Source: Gammaproteobacteria bacterium
Lineage (GTDB): Bacteria; Pseudomonadota; Gammaproteobacteria; Nitrosococcales; Methylophagaceae
NCBI GenBank assembly: GCA_028598975.1
Contig: JAQRMU010000065.1
Location: 1-47,809 of the forward strand
Direction of reading: 5' to 3'
DNA length: 47,809 bases
The translations under genes and the position numbers were made by a program. The stretch's first letter is position 1; each line of letters opens with the position of its first letter. The notes under the pieces were generated by a model. It worked only from the letters and a program-made list of their open reading frames with translations. It searched no databases and was not told the origin of the DNA. Shown in pieces: positions 1 to 8,444 of the stretch.

Positions 1-1
1 A

Positions 2-104
2 TAACTTGTTATTAACAGGAATAAAAATTCCCTGTAATTCTTATACATAGCCGGACATGATTTCCTAGTAATACGATAACGAAGAGAAAACAAGGAATTA
101 TTTG
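2..104. repeat. Structured dispersed repeat, copy A
   Basis: This stretch matches a second copy at 47689-47795 in the same orientation. Shared blocks include TAACTTGTTATTAAC, CCCTGTAATTCTTA and TTTCCTAGTAA. It contains three arms of one palindromic motif (16-22 CAGGAAT, 27-34 ATTCCCTG, 91-98 CAAGGAAT). A second pair is CTTGTTAT (5-12) with GATAACGAAG (75-84). The arms differ between the two copies in a compensating way, so the fold seems to be conserved. I do not recognise the family. No gene lies between here and the tRNA; 105-315 shows nothing else I can name beyond AT-rich sequence that probably holds the tRNA promoter. Confidence 0.7.
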
Positions 105-315
105 TCCGTAAACCGTTTCCGTTTTTGGGCTGTAGCCTAGCCTACTTTTTAGCGGCTAACAATACGGTGTTTTAGCTAAGTCTTTGTAAGTTGGGGTATT
201 AATTGGGTGGGGGAGTAATTGTAAAAAATAACACTAACATCTTTGTTTGATTTACTGTATTCTTCTCGCTTCTTCAAGTTATCCGGTTAGTTTCTAACTT
301 TACTTGAAGTGGTGT

Positions 316-392
316 GGAGCGGTAGTTCAGCTGGTTAGAATGCTGGCCTGTCACGCCGGAGGTCGCGGGTTCGAGTCCCGTCCGCTCCGCCA
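316..392 (+). tRNA. tRNA-Asp (anticodon GTC)
   Basis: A 77-base cloverleaf starts GGAGCGG and ends with the matching CCGCTCC followed by G and the encoded CCA. It has the D-loop GTTCAGCTGGTTAGAA, the anticodon loop CCTGTCACG (GTC at 350-352) and the T-arm GGGTTCGAGTCCC. It closely resembles E. coli tRNA-Asp. A T-rich tract follows (ttttctttttg), which could act as the terminator. The HAD gene on the other strand converges on it. Confidence 0.97.
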
Positions 393-426
393 ATTTTCTT
401 TTTGTATTTATTTTCTTAAATACGGA

Positions 427-1179
427 TTACAAATCAATAAATTCTGTCAGATTAATCGTCGTTATTTCGGGTTTTTTCTGTGCATCAGTTTTATCTTGAT
501 CGGTATTGTATCCCCAGTCTGCGAATAAACAGTTTACATGGCTTAAACGCTCATCGTTAATGACGTTATGCAATGTTGGTAATCTATCTTCCACAAATAA
601 AACGTCGTCATTAGGGTGTTGTTCTGAAAGGTCGCTTAGGACTTGTTGCTTACTTAGTTGCCGATCTAGGCCAAAGATACGTTCTGGAGGGAAGCTGATG
701 TCATTGGCATCAAAGATCTGGCTAACAAAGCGTTCTTGTTTGGTGGTGATGATGGTGCACTGTTCTGTGTCGATCTGTTTGAGCTTGTTTGCCACACCAT
801 CAAATAGTGGGTTCATTTCGATCCATTCGTCGATATTATCTTTAATCCAGTGATCACGGGTTTCACCAAAGTGTTTTTTTAATTCGACAGTGCTTAGCTT
901 ATCTTGAGTAATGATCGTTTCGATTGATGCTGAAAAATCATTAAGTAAGGTTTGAGCAGGTACACCTTCAAATAGTAAGCGCATGATCAGAATGGCTTCA
1001 AAGCCGGTTTCCATGACTGGTCTGACTTGTCGAAATGATTCAATCAAGTCGGCGGGTGTTTGCTCTGGCATATCTTGCCAAATTTGTCCTGCTACTTTCC
1101 AGCCAGTAATGCCTGTTTCTATTGCGCTGTCACAGATGACACCATCAAAGTCGAGTGCGTATAGTTTTGTTTTTGCCAT
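427..1179 (-). CDS. HAD-superfamily hydrolase
   Basis: This 250-residue protein has a haloacid dehalogenase-type phosphatase core. Motif I is DFDGVICDS near the N terminus, where the two Asp residues would form the aspartyl-phosphate and act as general acid. A motif II-like CTIITTK lies in the middle, and a motif IV-like DDVLFVEDR near residue 195 would bind Mg2+. The long stretch between motifs I and II fits a helical cap domain, so a small phosphorylated metabolite is the likely substrate; which one cannot be told. The start is 2 bases after the stop of the DUF3012 lipoprotein gene, so the two are probably co-transcribed with the glycine-zipper lipoprotein upstream. The ribosome-binding site is weak, which fits translational coupling. 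Confidence 0.8.
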   Translation of the reverse strand: MAKTKLYALDFDGVICDSAIETGITGWKVAGQIWQDMPEQTPADLIESFRQVRPVMETGFEAILIMRLLFEGVPAQTLLNDFSASIETIITQDKLSTVELKKHFGETRDHWIKDNIDEWIEMNPLFDGVANKLKQIDTEQCTIITTKQERFVSQIFDANDISFPPERIFGLDRQLSKQQVLSDLSEQHPNDDVLFVEDRLPTLHNVINDERLSHVNCLFADWGYNTDQDKTDAQKKPEITTINLTEFIDL

Positions 1180-1181
1180 TG

Positions 1182-1361
1182 TTATTTCAACAAGCAGTGT
1201 TTAGTGAAGTTACCGGCATCATTCATTGTCCAGTCGCCTTTAGGCATGTCTTTCATGGTATTACACCACCGTTCACTACCGACTTCGGGGGTGCAAGCAG
1301 AGATTGACAGTAAAAAGACGAGAGCAAGTAGTCCACTTATTACTTTGCTGATAATGGTCAT
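1182..1361 (-). CDS. Small DUF3012-like lipoprotein
   Basis: This 59-residue gene was missed by the ORF track because of its size. The translation starts MTIISKVISGLLALVFL and has a lipobox SISAC, so it should be cut and lipidated at Cys23, leaving a mature peptide of about 37 residues. The mature part has TPEVGSERWC, MPKGDW and a terminal AKHC-like TKHC, which I recognise as the DUF3012 pattern (PEVGS..WC....KGDW....KHC). Conserved cysteines suggest a disulfide. An AGGAAA ribosome-binding site sits just upstream. It is 20 bases after the glycine-zipper lipoprotein and 2 bases before the HAD gene. Its function is unknown; it is most likely an envelope protein. Confidence 0.85.
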   Translation of the reverse strand: MTIISKVISGLLALVFLLSISACTPEVGSERWCNTMKDMPKGDWTMNDAGNFTKHCLLK

Positions 1362-1381
1362 TTGTTTTCCTGATAAATTGT

Positions 1382-1849
1382 TTATTGTGAGACTCTGGTT
1401 TCACCATTTACGGTCATGAGACGAACTCTGTCGCCGACATGAAATGGTTTTTCTGGATTATGTTGTTGGACTAAAGAGATTATCTTATTGGTATTATTCA
1501 TACGAATAACAAGTTCGATACCTTGGGTTTGAGTTATCGCTTCTTCTGCGGCACTTCCTGCTAATCCACCTGCTACAGCACCGATAACAGTGGCAACGGC
1601 TGCACCCTTACCATCGCCAACACTACTGCCTGCAATACCACCAACGACCGCACCAGCCGCTGAGCCAATGGGTGTTTTGGTGCCTTCAATCACAACCAGT
1701 CGTACATCTTCAACGGTTCCATATTGAACTGTTTGGACTGCACGGGCATCTTCACGTGAGTAGGTGTCGCCTTGTAGCTTGCTGGCACAACTCACCAGTA
1801 GCAACGAGAGTGGAGCGAGAATTAGAATTGTTAATGCTTTTGTATTCAT
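1382..1849 (-). CDS. Glycine-zipper outer-membrane lipoprotein (SlyB/Pcp-like)
   Basis: With the start at the second Met this is a 155-residue lipoprotein (MNTKALTILILAPLSLL), with lipobox LLVSC. The chosen ATG has a GGAGAG ribosome-binding site 5-7 bases upstream, and the longer ORF start has none. The middle has a Gly/Ala-rich double segment (GSAAGAVVGGIAGSSVGDG and VIGAVAGGLAGSAAEEAI), the glycine-zipper 2TM signature of SlyB/Pcp/YcfJ-type proteins. The C-terminal part (ELVIRMNN...FHVGDRVRL) is the usual small beta-rich tail. Such proteins sit in the outer membrane inner leaflet and help keep the envelope intact. It is the first gene of a likely three-gene transcript with DUF3012 and the HAD gene. 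Confidence 0.88.
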   Translation of the reverse strand: MNTKALTILILAPLSLLLVSCASKLQGDTYSREDARAVQTVQYGTVEDVRLVVIEGTKTPIGSAAGAVVGGIAGSSVGDGKGAAVATVIGAVAGGLAGSAAEEAITQTQGIELVIRMNNTNKIISLVQQHNPEKPFHVGDRVRLMTVNGETRVSQ

Positions 1850-1881
1850 GAGGGCTCTCCAATTGTTGTTATTTTTAGACA

Positions 1882-2028
1882 TATACCCAAACTACCTGGA
1901 GATGCAGATTTTTTTCGTCATCCCAGCATGTTTTTAGCTGGGATCTGCTTAATACAATAGATTCTCGATAAGAGTATTCGAGGATGACGGGAGCTGTAAG
2001 CCCTGCATCTTCATTTATCATGGGTATA
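1882..2028. repeat. MITE-like palindromic repeat, copy 1
   Basis: A 147 bp element is bounded by TATACCC and GGGTATA. The inner ends GATGCAG and CTGCATC extend the terminal inverted repeats. Inside are two hairpins, one made from GTCATCCCAGCATG and AGCTGGGAT and the other from ATTCTCGATAAGAGTATTCGAG. The reverse complement is clearly related to 31689-31813. It encodes nothing. It lies between the end of the pyr genes and the lipoprotein start, where its hairpins may end transcription. Confidence 0.75.
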
Positions 2029-2041
2029 GCAGGGACCATTT

Positions 2042-3319
2042 TTATCCCTTTTGGTAGACAATATTGCCGCTGAATAAGGTCGTTTGAACTTCATTGTTAA
2101 ATAACCAGCCAGAGAAAGGACTGTTTTTACCGGCACTGACAAAGTGTTCAGGTCTGCATTCATGGTGAGCATCTGTATTGATAATGCAGATATCAGCCTG
2201 CGCCCCCACTTTAAGTTGTCCTGCTTCAATGCCGAGTATGTCTGCGGGGTGGCATGTCAGGCTGGCAATCGCTTGTTGTAGTGAAAGCTCATCGTCATCC
2301 ACTAGCTTGAGCGTTAGTGCTAATAAGGTTTCAAGACCTGAAATTCCGGGTGTTGTTTCTGCAAAAGGGCCGAGCTTGGCATCATTATCAAGCGGTTGAT
2401 GATGAGATGAGATGGCGGTGATAACACCTTCTCTTACTGCTTGTTGTAAAAGTTCGCGATCACGGGTACTGCGCAGAGGGGGTAGGACATGACTTAAGCT
2501 GTCGTAGTTACCAATGTCATGTTCGCTTAGGTGTAAGTGATGTGCGCTAACATCGGCAGTAACATTTAAGCCCTTCTCTCTAGCTTCTTTAATTAGATCT
2601 ACCGCTCTAGACGTGGATAGATTATGGAAGTGAGCACGTACTCCCGTTCTCTCAATTAATAACAGGTCACGTGTAACGGCAATCGTTTCTGCTTCTTCTG
2701 GAATACCGCCTAGCCCAAGTCGAGTGCTAACTAATCCTTCATGAGCACAACCTTGAGATGCGAGGGAGGGATCGGAGGCATTAATGAAAAAAGTGAGATC
2801 GAGTGTGGCGGCATATTCCATCGCCCGACGTTGAACTAAACTATTTTTAATGGGTGTTAATCCGTTACTGACAGCAATACAGCCCGCCTCTTTTAAGGCA
2901 AGCATTTCGCTTAGGTATTCGCCTTCAAGGTGTTGAGTGAGTGCGCCAACGGTTAAGACCATGGTTCGGCCCGCTTTCTTGGCGCGATCTTCAATTAGCT
3001 CGATCACTGCGGGCGTGTCGATTACTGGTGCGGTATCGGGTGGCACACATAATGTCGTAATGCCGCCTTTAACCGCTGCTTGTGTTTCACTGTCAATGGT
3101 GGCGGCGTGTTCTTGACCTGGCTCTCTAAGGCGAGCACTTAAATCAATAAGGCCAGGACAGACAATGTGATTGCTAGCATCAATCGTTTGATCAGCAATG
3201 AAGTTATCAAGATGATCACTCATAGCGATAATCTTTCCATCATCAATGAAGATATCAAGTTGGGCATCAAGTTGGCTGGCGGGATCGATCACGCGGCCAT
3301 TTGTTATACGTAATTTCAT
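2042..3319 (-). CDS. pyrC: Dihydroorotase-like protein, probably inactive (PyrC'/PyrX)
   Basis: This 425-residue amidohydrolase-fold protein has the length and layout of class I dihydroorotase. The metal-binding D-x-H-x-H-x-R near residue 59 reads [10 protein letters not shown], so both histidines are replaced (Ser61, Arg63). The later TDHAPH-type motif, which carries the catalytic Asp, reads SSHHQP. It is therefore probably catalytically dead. In pseudomonads such a pseudo-dihydroorotase follows pyrB and is needed structurally to assemble active aspartate carbamoyltransferase; the same role is likely here. The ATG overlaps the pyrB stop by 4 bases, so the two should be translated together. 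A separate active dihydroorotase would be expected elsewhere in the genome. Confidence 0.9.
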   Translation of the reverse strand: MKLRITNGRVIDPASQLDAQLDIFIDDGKIIAMSDHLDNFIADQTIDASNHIVCPGLIDLSARLREPGQEHAATIDSETQAAVKGGITTLCVPPDTAPVIDTPAVIELIEDRAKKAGRTMVLTVGALTQHLEGEYLSEMLALKEAGCIAVSNGLTPIKNSLVQRRAMEYAATLDLTFFINASDPSLASQGCAHEGLVSTRLGLGGIPEEAETIAVTRDLLLIERTGVRAHFHNLSTSRAVDLIKEAREKGLNVTADVSAHHLHLSEHDIGNYDSLSHVLPPLRSTRDRELLQQAVREGVITAISSHHQPLDNDAKLGPFAETTPGISGLETLLALTLKLVDDDELSLQQAIASLTCHPADILGIEAGQLKVGAQADICIINTDAHHECRPEHFVSAGKNSPFSGWLFNNEVQTTLFSGNIVYQKG

Positions 3320-4287
3320 GCCTGCGCCTCTTGTTCTGATTGTGCACCGAGTGTCATAGACATCACTGCCATGCGAATTGCGATACCGTGTGTGACTTGT
3401 TCTAAGATGACGGATTGTGGCCCATCGGCAACCGTTGAGGCTATTTCAACGCCTCGATTTATTGGCCCAGGATGCATGACAATGGCATCTGGTTTTGCGC
3501 AGCGTAACTTTTCTTCTGTTAGGCCATAGCGTTTAAAGTATTCACGGGCGCTAGGCAGTAATGCACCTTGCATGCGTTCATGTTGGAGACGAAGCATAAT
3601 AACAACGTCGACATCGTGTAGGCCTTCTTCCATATCATGATAAACATGGACGCCGAGCGACTGACAGTCTGTGGGTAATAAGGTCTTTGGTCCAATCACT
3701 CTAATTTCACCGACACCTAGAATCGCGAGTGCTTGGATTTGTGAGCGAGCAACACGAGAGTGCAATATATCGCCAACAATAGCGACACGAAGGTCAGGAA
3801 AGTGGTGTTTATGGCGACGAATGGTAAACATATCTAACATGGCTTGTGTTGGGTGTGCGTGACAGCCATCACCGGCATTAATAACACTGACATGGGGGGC
3901 AACATGTTGGGCGATAAATTCTGCCGCACCACTTTGGTTGTGGCGAACAACAAACATATCGCTGTGCATTGATTCTAGGTTGTGCAGGGTATCAAGCAGG
4001 CTTTCACCTTTTGATGTGGCTGAGGTGCTGATATTAAGGTTCATAACATCAGCAGACAGTCGCTTAGCGGCAAGCTCAAAGGTGGTACGTGTGCGGGTGC
4101 TATTTTCAAAGAATAGGTTAACAATCGTTTTACCGCGAAGTAACGGGACTTTTTTGACCTGTTGGTGTGAAATGCTAGAAAACTGCTCGGCACGATCCAT
4201 TATTTCTGTCAGTAATGGCCGCTTGAGACCTTCAATCGTTAAGAAGTGCCGTAAACGACCACTTTCAGTAAGTTGATTATTGGTCAT
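3316..4287 (-). CDS. pyrB: Aspartate carbamoyltransferase catalytic chain
   Basis: This 323-residue protein catalyses carbamoyl phosphate + aspartate to carbamoyl aspartate, the committed step of pyrimidine synthesis in the cytoplasm. Visible motifs are the carbamoyl-phosphate loop [27 protein letters not shown], the aspartate-domain LRLQHERM and [12 protein letters not shown]. Length fits the class that works with a PyrC-like subunit rather than with PyrI; no pyrI lies nearby. It overlaps pyrR upstream and the pyrC-like gene downstream by 4 bases each, making a tight pyrRBC unit. Confidence 0.97.
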   Translation of the reverse strand: MTNNQLTESGRLRHFLTIEGLKRPLLTEIMDRAEQFSSISHQQVKKVPLLRGKTIVNLFFENSTRTRTTFELAAKRLSADVMNLNISTSATSKGESLLDTLHNLESMHSDMFVVRHNQSGAAEFIAQHVAPHVSVINAGDGCHAHPTQAMLDMFTIRRHKHHFPDLRVAIVGDILHSRVARSQIQALAILGVGEIRVIGPKTLLPTDCQSLGVHVYHDMEEGLHDVDVVIMLRLQHERMQGALLPSAREYFKRYGLTEEKLRCAKPDAIVMHPGPINRGVEIASTVADGPQSVILEQVTHGIAIRMAVMSMTLGAQSEQEAQA

Positions 4288-4802
4288 TTACTACTCCCAT
4301 CAGAAATTATTTCAAGTTGGAGCTTGCCATCATTTGTAAGCTTAATTTGTTGTTCGGCGGCAAGACTAATAGATTGTCCTGCGATATCAGCATGAATTGG
4401 AAGTTCATGGCCTTCTTCACGTTCAATTAATACGGCAAGAGTCACGCTGGCTGGGCGACCATAATCAAAGAGCTCATTGAGTGCGGCACGTACTGTGCGG
4501 CCACTGTGCAAAACATCATCTACAAGTAATAAGTGGCGATCATCAACACTGAAAGGTAAGTCTGATGGTGCAACTTGAGGATGCATGCCAATGCGTGTGA
4601 AGTCATCACGGTAATAAGCAATGTTTAGTGTGCCGAGAGGTGCATCGAAAAAATCAGCACCTAACAAGTCTGAAAGCGCTTCTGCAATCCATATTCCGCC
4701 GGTGTGAATTCCCACGATGAGGGGCTTTTTATCACCGAGTTGTTGGCGAATCTCTTCAGCCATAGACTGTAGTAAAGCGTGAATATCTGTCGCTGTTGTC
4801 AT
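4284..4802 (-). CDS. pyrR: PyrR uracil phosphoribosyltransferase / regulator
   Basis: This 172-residue type I phosphoribosyltransferase has the PRPP loop [18 protein letters not shown]. The flanking IGMHPQV and [12 protein letters not shown] segments fit PyrR. In Bacillus PyrR binds leader RNA and attenuates the pyr operon and also has weak uracil phosphoribosyltransferase activity; in gammaproteobacteria its regulatory role is less clear. It sits inside the operon, overlapping ruvX upstream and pyrB downstream by 4 bases each, so there is no room for an RNA attenuator in front of pyrB. If it regulates, the target is elsewhere or at the protein level. Confidence 0.93.
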   Translation of the reverse strand: MTTATDIHALLQSMAEEIRQQLGDKKPLIVGIHTGGIWIAEALSDLLGADFFDAPLGTLNIAYYRDDFTRIGMHPQVAPSDLPFSVDDRHLLLVDDVLHSGRTVRAALNELFDYGRPASVTLAVLIEREEGHELPIHADIAGQSISLAAEQQIKLTNDGKLQLEIISDGSSK

Positions 4803-5218
4803 TGTTCATTCAACCATGATTGAAGGATAAGTTGGGCGGAGATGCGGTCAACATCATCGCGGTGATTGGCCTGTAGTTTACTATGAATTCCTAATTGTTC
4901 TAGGGCTTCAAATGTTGTTAGGCGTTCATCTTGCCATTCGACGGGGATTTGGAAGCGGCCATTGAGTCGATTACCAAATTTTCGTGATGCTTTGGTCATT
5001 GCTTGTTCGGTGCCATCCATATTCAGTGGTAAGCCAACAATAAGCAGTTGAGGTTTCCATTCATCTAAGAGTGTTTGAATGTCATCCCAGTTTGGAATGC
5101 CATCTCGCGCTTTGATAACGGTAAGGGGGTTAGCCGTGCCGGTGAGTTCTTGGCCAACAGCAACGCCAATATTTTTAAGGCCATGATCAAAACCAAGAAT
5201 TGTACGAGGTGTACTCAT
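4799..5218 (-). CDS. ruvX: RuvX/YqgF, putative pre-16S rRNA nuclease
   Basis: This 139-residue RNase H-fold protein of the YqgF family has the N-terminal DHGLKNIGVAVG strand-turn with the first catalytic Asp, the GLPLNMDGT segment, the W-Q-DERLTT motif and the C-terminal DDVDRISAQLILQSWL with the last Asp pair. YqgF proteins finish 16S rRNA 5'-end processing and have also been described as Holliday junction resolvase-like. It overlaps yqgE by 4 bases and is followed by pyrR, the usual order in Pseudomonas-type genomes. Confidence 0.95.
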   Translation of the reverse strand: MSTPRTILGFDHGLKNIGVAVGQELTGTANPLTVIKARDGIPNWDDIQTLLDEWKPQLLIVGLPLNMDGTEQAMTKASRKFGNRLNGRFQIPVEWQDERLTTFEALEQLGIHSKLQANHRDDVDRISAQLILQSWLNEQ

Positions 5219-5772
5219 GCATGTCCTACTGAATGTGACATTAAATTTATATCAACGCCAAGTAACTTTGCGGCAGCTTGCCAACGTTGATCTGCGGGCG
5301 TATGAAACAAAATATCATCATTGGCGGCAACGGTTAACCAACTATTTTCGACAATTTCTTGTTCAAGCTGGCCTGCATCCCAGCCAGAATAGCCTAGTGT
5401 GATGATGGCATCTTTAGGTCCTTTGTCGGAACCAATGGTTTCTAAAATATCAGTTGATGTGGTGAGGAAGAGGTCGGCTGAAAGTTGTAATGTCGTTTGC
5501 CATGGTGAATCACTATTGTGAATGACCATGCCCTGCCCTTTTTGTACTGGGCCGCCAAATAAAACGGGTGTTGTTTTTGGTTGAGCCTCAGTGTTAGCTA
5601 TTTCTAAGTGATCTAATAGCTCGGTCAGCATCACATGTGTTGGCCGGTTAATAATCAGTCCCATAGCGCCTTGTTCATCATGTTCACAGATATAGACCAC
5701 AGAGCGATGAAAGAAGGAGTCAGCCAAAGCGGGCATGGCGATGAGGAAATGGTGTTGTAGTGATGATTCCAT
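5215..5772 (-). CDS. yqgE: YqgE/AlgH family protein
   Basis: This 185-residue UPF0301 (DUF179) protein has the family signatures HHFLIAMPALADSFFHRSV, GAMGLIINRP, LFGGPVQKGQG and TLGYSGWDAGQLEQEI. The biochemical function is not settled; AlgH was linked to alginate regulation in Pseudomonas. The ATG immediately follows the trkA stop, and the stop overlaps ruvX, so it is part of the long leftward transcript. Length is normal. Confidence 0.95.
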   Translation of the reverse strand: MESSLQHHFLIAMPALADSFFHRSVVYICEHDEQGAMGLIINRPTHVMLTELLDHLEIANTEAQPKTTPVLFGGPVQKGQGMVIHNSDSPWQTTLQLSADLFLTTSTDILETIGSDKGPKDAIITLGYSGWDAGQLEQEIVENSWLTVAANDDILFHTPADQRWQAAAKLLGVDINLMSHSVGHA

Positions 5773-7149
5773 TTAGAAGAAGCTAAAATCAACTTGGAAT
5801 AAGCGCTCAACCTCAGTGATGTACTTTTTATGAATGAGGAAGAGCATGACGTGATCTTCTGCTTCAATGACGGTGTCATGATGAGTAATAATTACTTCAT
5901 CACCACGTACAATCGCACCGATAGTGGTACCCGGTGGCAGGTCAATTTCATCAATTCGGCGACCAACAACTAGGGAGGATTTTTTATCACCATGAGCAAT
6001 GGCTTCCAATGCCTCAGCAGCGCCACGACGCAATGAGTGAACGGCAACAATGTCACCGCGACGAATATGGGCAAGCAAACTACCGATAGTGGCTTGTTGA
6101 GGTGATAAGGCAATGTCAACGGTGCCACTTTCAATGAGATCAACGTAGGCGGCACGGTTTATTAATGATAATACCTTTCGAGCACCGAGACGTTTTGCCA
6201 ACATTGCAGACAGAATATTGGCTTCATCATCATTGGTTAGAGCACAGAACAAGTCGATTTTATCGATATCTTCTTCTTTTAGGAGTTCTTCATTGGCTAC
6301 GTCACCCAGTAATACGATGGTGTTTGAGAGATCTTCCGAAAGTAAGTCTGCTCGCTGGGGGTTGGCTTCAATTAATTTGACTTGATAATCATCTTCTAGC
6401 GCTTTGGCGAGTCTTGAACCAATCTGACCACCACCCGCTAACATAATACGTTTATAAGGTTTATCAAGACGACGTAGTTCACTCATTACTGACAAAATAT
6501 CTTTACTTGCCGCGATGAAGAATACTTCATCATCTGCTTCGATAACGGTGTCATGTTTGGGGATAATCGGATAACCATTTCTGAAAATGGCGGCAACACG
6601 CGTATCTGTTTTTGGAATATGTTGGCGTAATTCTGATAAAGGGTTGCCGACTAAAGGACCTCCATGAAACGCTTTTACAGCAACAAGTTGAACTTTACCC
6701 TCAGCAAAATCTAAAACTTGTAAGGCATTAGGGTGGTTGATTAATTGTTTTATGTAATCTGTCACGATTTGCTCGGGACTGATGAACATATCGATGATGG
6801 TTGATTCAGGCGTATTAAATAACTCAGGTTGAGTTAAATATGAATTATTACGAATTCGAGCTATTTTGGTCGGTGTTTTATATAAATTATGGCAAATCTG
6901 GCAGGCAATAATATTAGTTTCATCGTTATTGGTAACAGCAAGCACAATATCTGCATCTTCAGCGCCGGCACGAGCTAAAACATCAGGATGAGAGCCTCGA
7001 CCATGAACGGTTTGAATATCATAATGATCTTGTAGTTTAACTAACAATTCATTGGTTTCATCAACGACGGTGACATCATCATCTTCACGTGCAAGCGTTG
7101 CCGCAACAGATGAACCAACTTGACCTGCACCAATAATAAGAACTTTCAT
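5773..7149 (-). CDS. trkA: Trk potassium transporter peripheral protein TrkA
   Basis: This 458-residue protein has two RCK units, each a Rossmann TrkA-N domain followed by a TrkA-C domain. The first nucleotide-binding loop is [12 protein letters not shown] at the N terminus. The second is [13 protein letters not shown] near residue 235. The pairing of acidic residues (VVDE, LIEAN) after each loop fits NAD(H) binding. TrkA sits on the cytoplasmic face of the TrkH/TrkG channel and gates K+ uptake; no trkH is visible here. It starts 15 bases after the NtrX-like regulator, which matches the ntrY-ntrX-trkA order seen in related bacteria. Confidence 0.96.
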   Translation of the reverse strand: MKVLIIGAGQVGSSVAATLAREDDDVTVVDETNELLVKLQDHYDIQTVHGRGSHPDVLARAGAEDADIVLAVTNNDETNIIACQICHNLYKTPTKIARIRNNSYLTQPELFNTPESTIIDMFISPEQIVTDYIKQLINHPNALQVLDFAEGKVQLVAVKAFHGGPLVGNPLSELRQHIPKTDTRVAAIFRNGYPIIPKHDTVIEADDEVFFIAASKDILSVMSELRRLDKPYKRIMLAGGGQIGSRLAKALEDDYQVKLIEANPQRADLLSEDLSNTIVLLGDVANEELLKEEDIDKIDLFCALTNDDEANILSAMLAKRLGARKVLSLINRAAYVDLIESGTVDIALSPQQATIGSLLAHIRRGDIVAVHSLRRGAAEALEAIAHGDKKSSLVVGRRIDEIDLPPGTTIGAIVRGDEVIITHHDTVIEAEDHVMLFLIHKKYITEVERLFQVDFSFF

Positions 7150-7163
7150 CTTATTGCCTCAAA

Positions 7164-8444
7164 TTAAACATGTTTACTATCGATACCTAATGTCCGCAAT
7201 TTGCGATATAAGTGCGTACGTTCCATTCCTGCTAGTTTGGCCGCCTTGCCTACATTGCCGTCTGTTTCTTGCAGTTTTTGCAGTAAATAAAGACGTTCAA
7301 ATTGCTCTCTAGCCTCACGTAAAGGGAGATCATAGTTGATACCTGTTGTATCGCCAAGCTGCTCTGATTGTTCAGACATCAATTGTAATACGTTATCGAT
7401 CTCTGCTACATCAATATCTTCTGACTCACTCAGCACGAGCAGGCGCTGAATAATGTTTTTTAACTCTAGAACATTGCCGGGCCAAGAATAGTTTCTTAGT
7501 CTATTTTGTGCTGCTACTGTAAAGTGGCGATAGGGTAAGTCTGAGTGTGATGTTTGTTCATCTACAAAGTGTTGTACCAGCTCGGGAATGTCTTCAACAT
7601 GGTTTCGCAGTGCTGGGAGAGCTAGGGTAATACTGTTTATTTGATAGAGTAGCCCTTCTAAAAAGCTGCCATTGCTGATTGCCGATTCTAATGAATGTTG
7701 GGTCGCAAAAATAAGCTGGCACTGAGTAAGTTTTTTATTGTCGAGAAGATGAGACAGTAAGGCCTGAGAAGATTCAGATAATAATGCAACATCATTGATG
7801 AAAAGGCAGTTGTTTTCAGCAAGAGAAGTAAGTTTTAGACTGTCTGCAGGAAAACTCTCTGGTGTGAGTTCAATAAACTTCCCTGATGCATAGCGACCAA
7901 GACTATGTAAATAATGAGCAAAGCAATGCTTTCCTGAGCCATCTTCACCTTGCAGTAAGGTGGGCATTTCATGCTGGGCTACACGTTGAGCTTGTTCACG
8001 GAGTAATGTGAGTTGATTACTTTTTCCAACAGGTTCTTGGCTGTAGAGTTGTTGTAGGGCAACATGTTTGCTTTGGCTTTCAAGTGCGAGTTCGATACCG
8101 CGTATTAACTTGGCCATTGATAGTGGTTTTTCAATAAAATCACTGGCACCGAGGCGTGTTGCTTCTACTGCCGTTTCAATCGTGCCATGGCCAGACATCA
8201 TAACGATGGTGGCATTGGAGTCGTGTTGTTTGAATTCTTTTAGTAGACTTATTCCATCGACATCTGGCATCCAGATATCAAGCAAGGTTAACCCCGGCTT
8301 TTGTGTGGTAAATGCCGAACGCGCTTCTTCTCCGTTTTCTGCAATAGCGACCTTATAACCTTCATCGAGAAGAATGTCTTGGATAAGTTCGCGAATATCT
8401 GGTTCATCATCAACAACTAGGATGAGGGGCTTATCATTACTCAC
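7164..8444 (-). CDS. ntrX: NtrX-like response regulator with degenerate AAA+ domain
   Basis: The start is set at a GTG whose GTGA overlaps the kinase stop, giving 426 residues; the ORF-track start runs back into ntrY. The receiver domain (1-120) has the acidic pair DDE at 12-14 and phospho-acceptor Asp56 in LLDIWMPDVDG. The central domain keeps a Walker A-like GEDGSGKH. Its Walker B position reads LFINDV rather than LFLDE, and I find no GAFTGA loop, the part that contacts sigma-54. The C terminus is a Fis-type helix-turn-helix (GNVGKAAKLAGMERTHLYRK). It probably acts with NtrY in nitrogen or redox control, but most likely not as a normal sigma-54 activator. Confidence 0.88.
   Translation of the reverse strand: MSNDKPLILVVDDEPDIRELIQDILLDEGYKVAIAENGEEARSAFTTQKPGLTLLDIWMPDVDGISLLKEFKQHDSNATIVMMSGHGTIETAVEATRLGASDFIEKPLSMAKLIRGIELALESQSKHVALQQLYSQEPVGKSNQLTLLREQAQRVAQHEMPTLLQGEDGSGKHCFAHYLHSLGRYASGKFIELTPESFPADSLKLTSLAENNCLFINDVALLSESSQALLSHLLDNKKLTQCQLIFATQHSLESAISNGSFLEGLLYQINSITLALPALRNHVEDIPELVQHFVDEQTSHSDLPYRHFTVAAQNRLRNYSWPGNVLELKNIIQRLLVLSESEDIDVAEIDNVLQLMSEQSEQLGDTTGINYDLPLREAREQFERLYLLQKLQETDGNVGKAAKLAGMERTHLYRKLRTLGIDSKHV

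Noticed and set aside
506-853. Plus-strand ORF of 115 residues opposite the HAD gene
   Set aside because: It is a shadow of the real minus-strand frame, with no family features and no ribosome-binding site.
4799-5218. PyrR-type RNA attenuator in the pyr operon
   Set aside because: pyrR, pyrB and the pyrC-like gene overlap each other and ruvX, leaving no leader RNA for attenuation.
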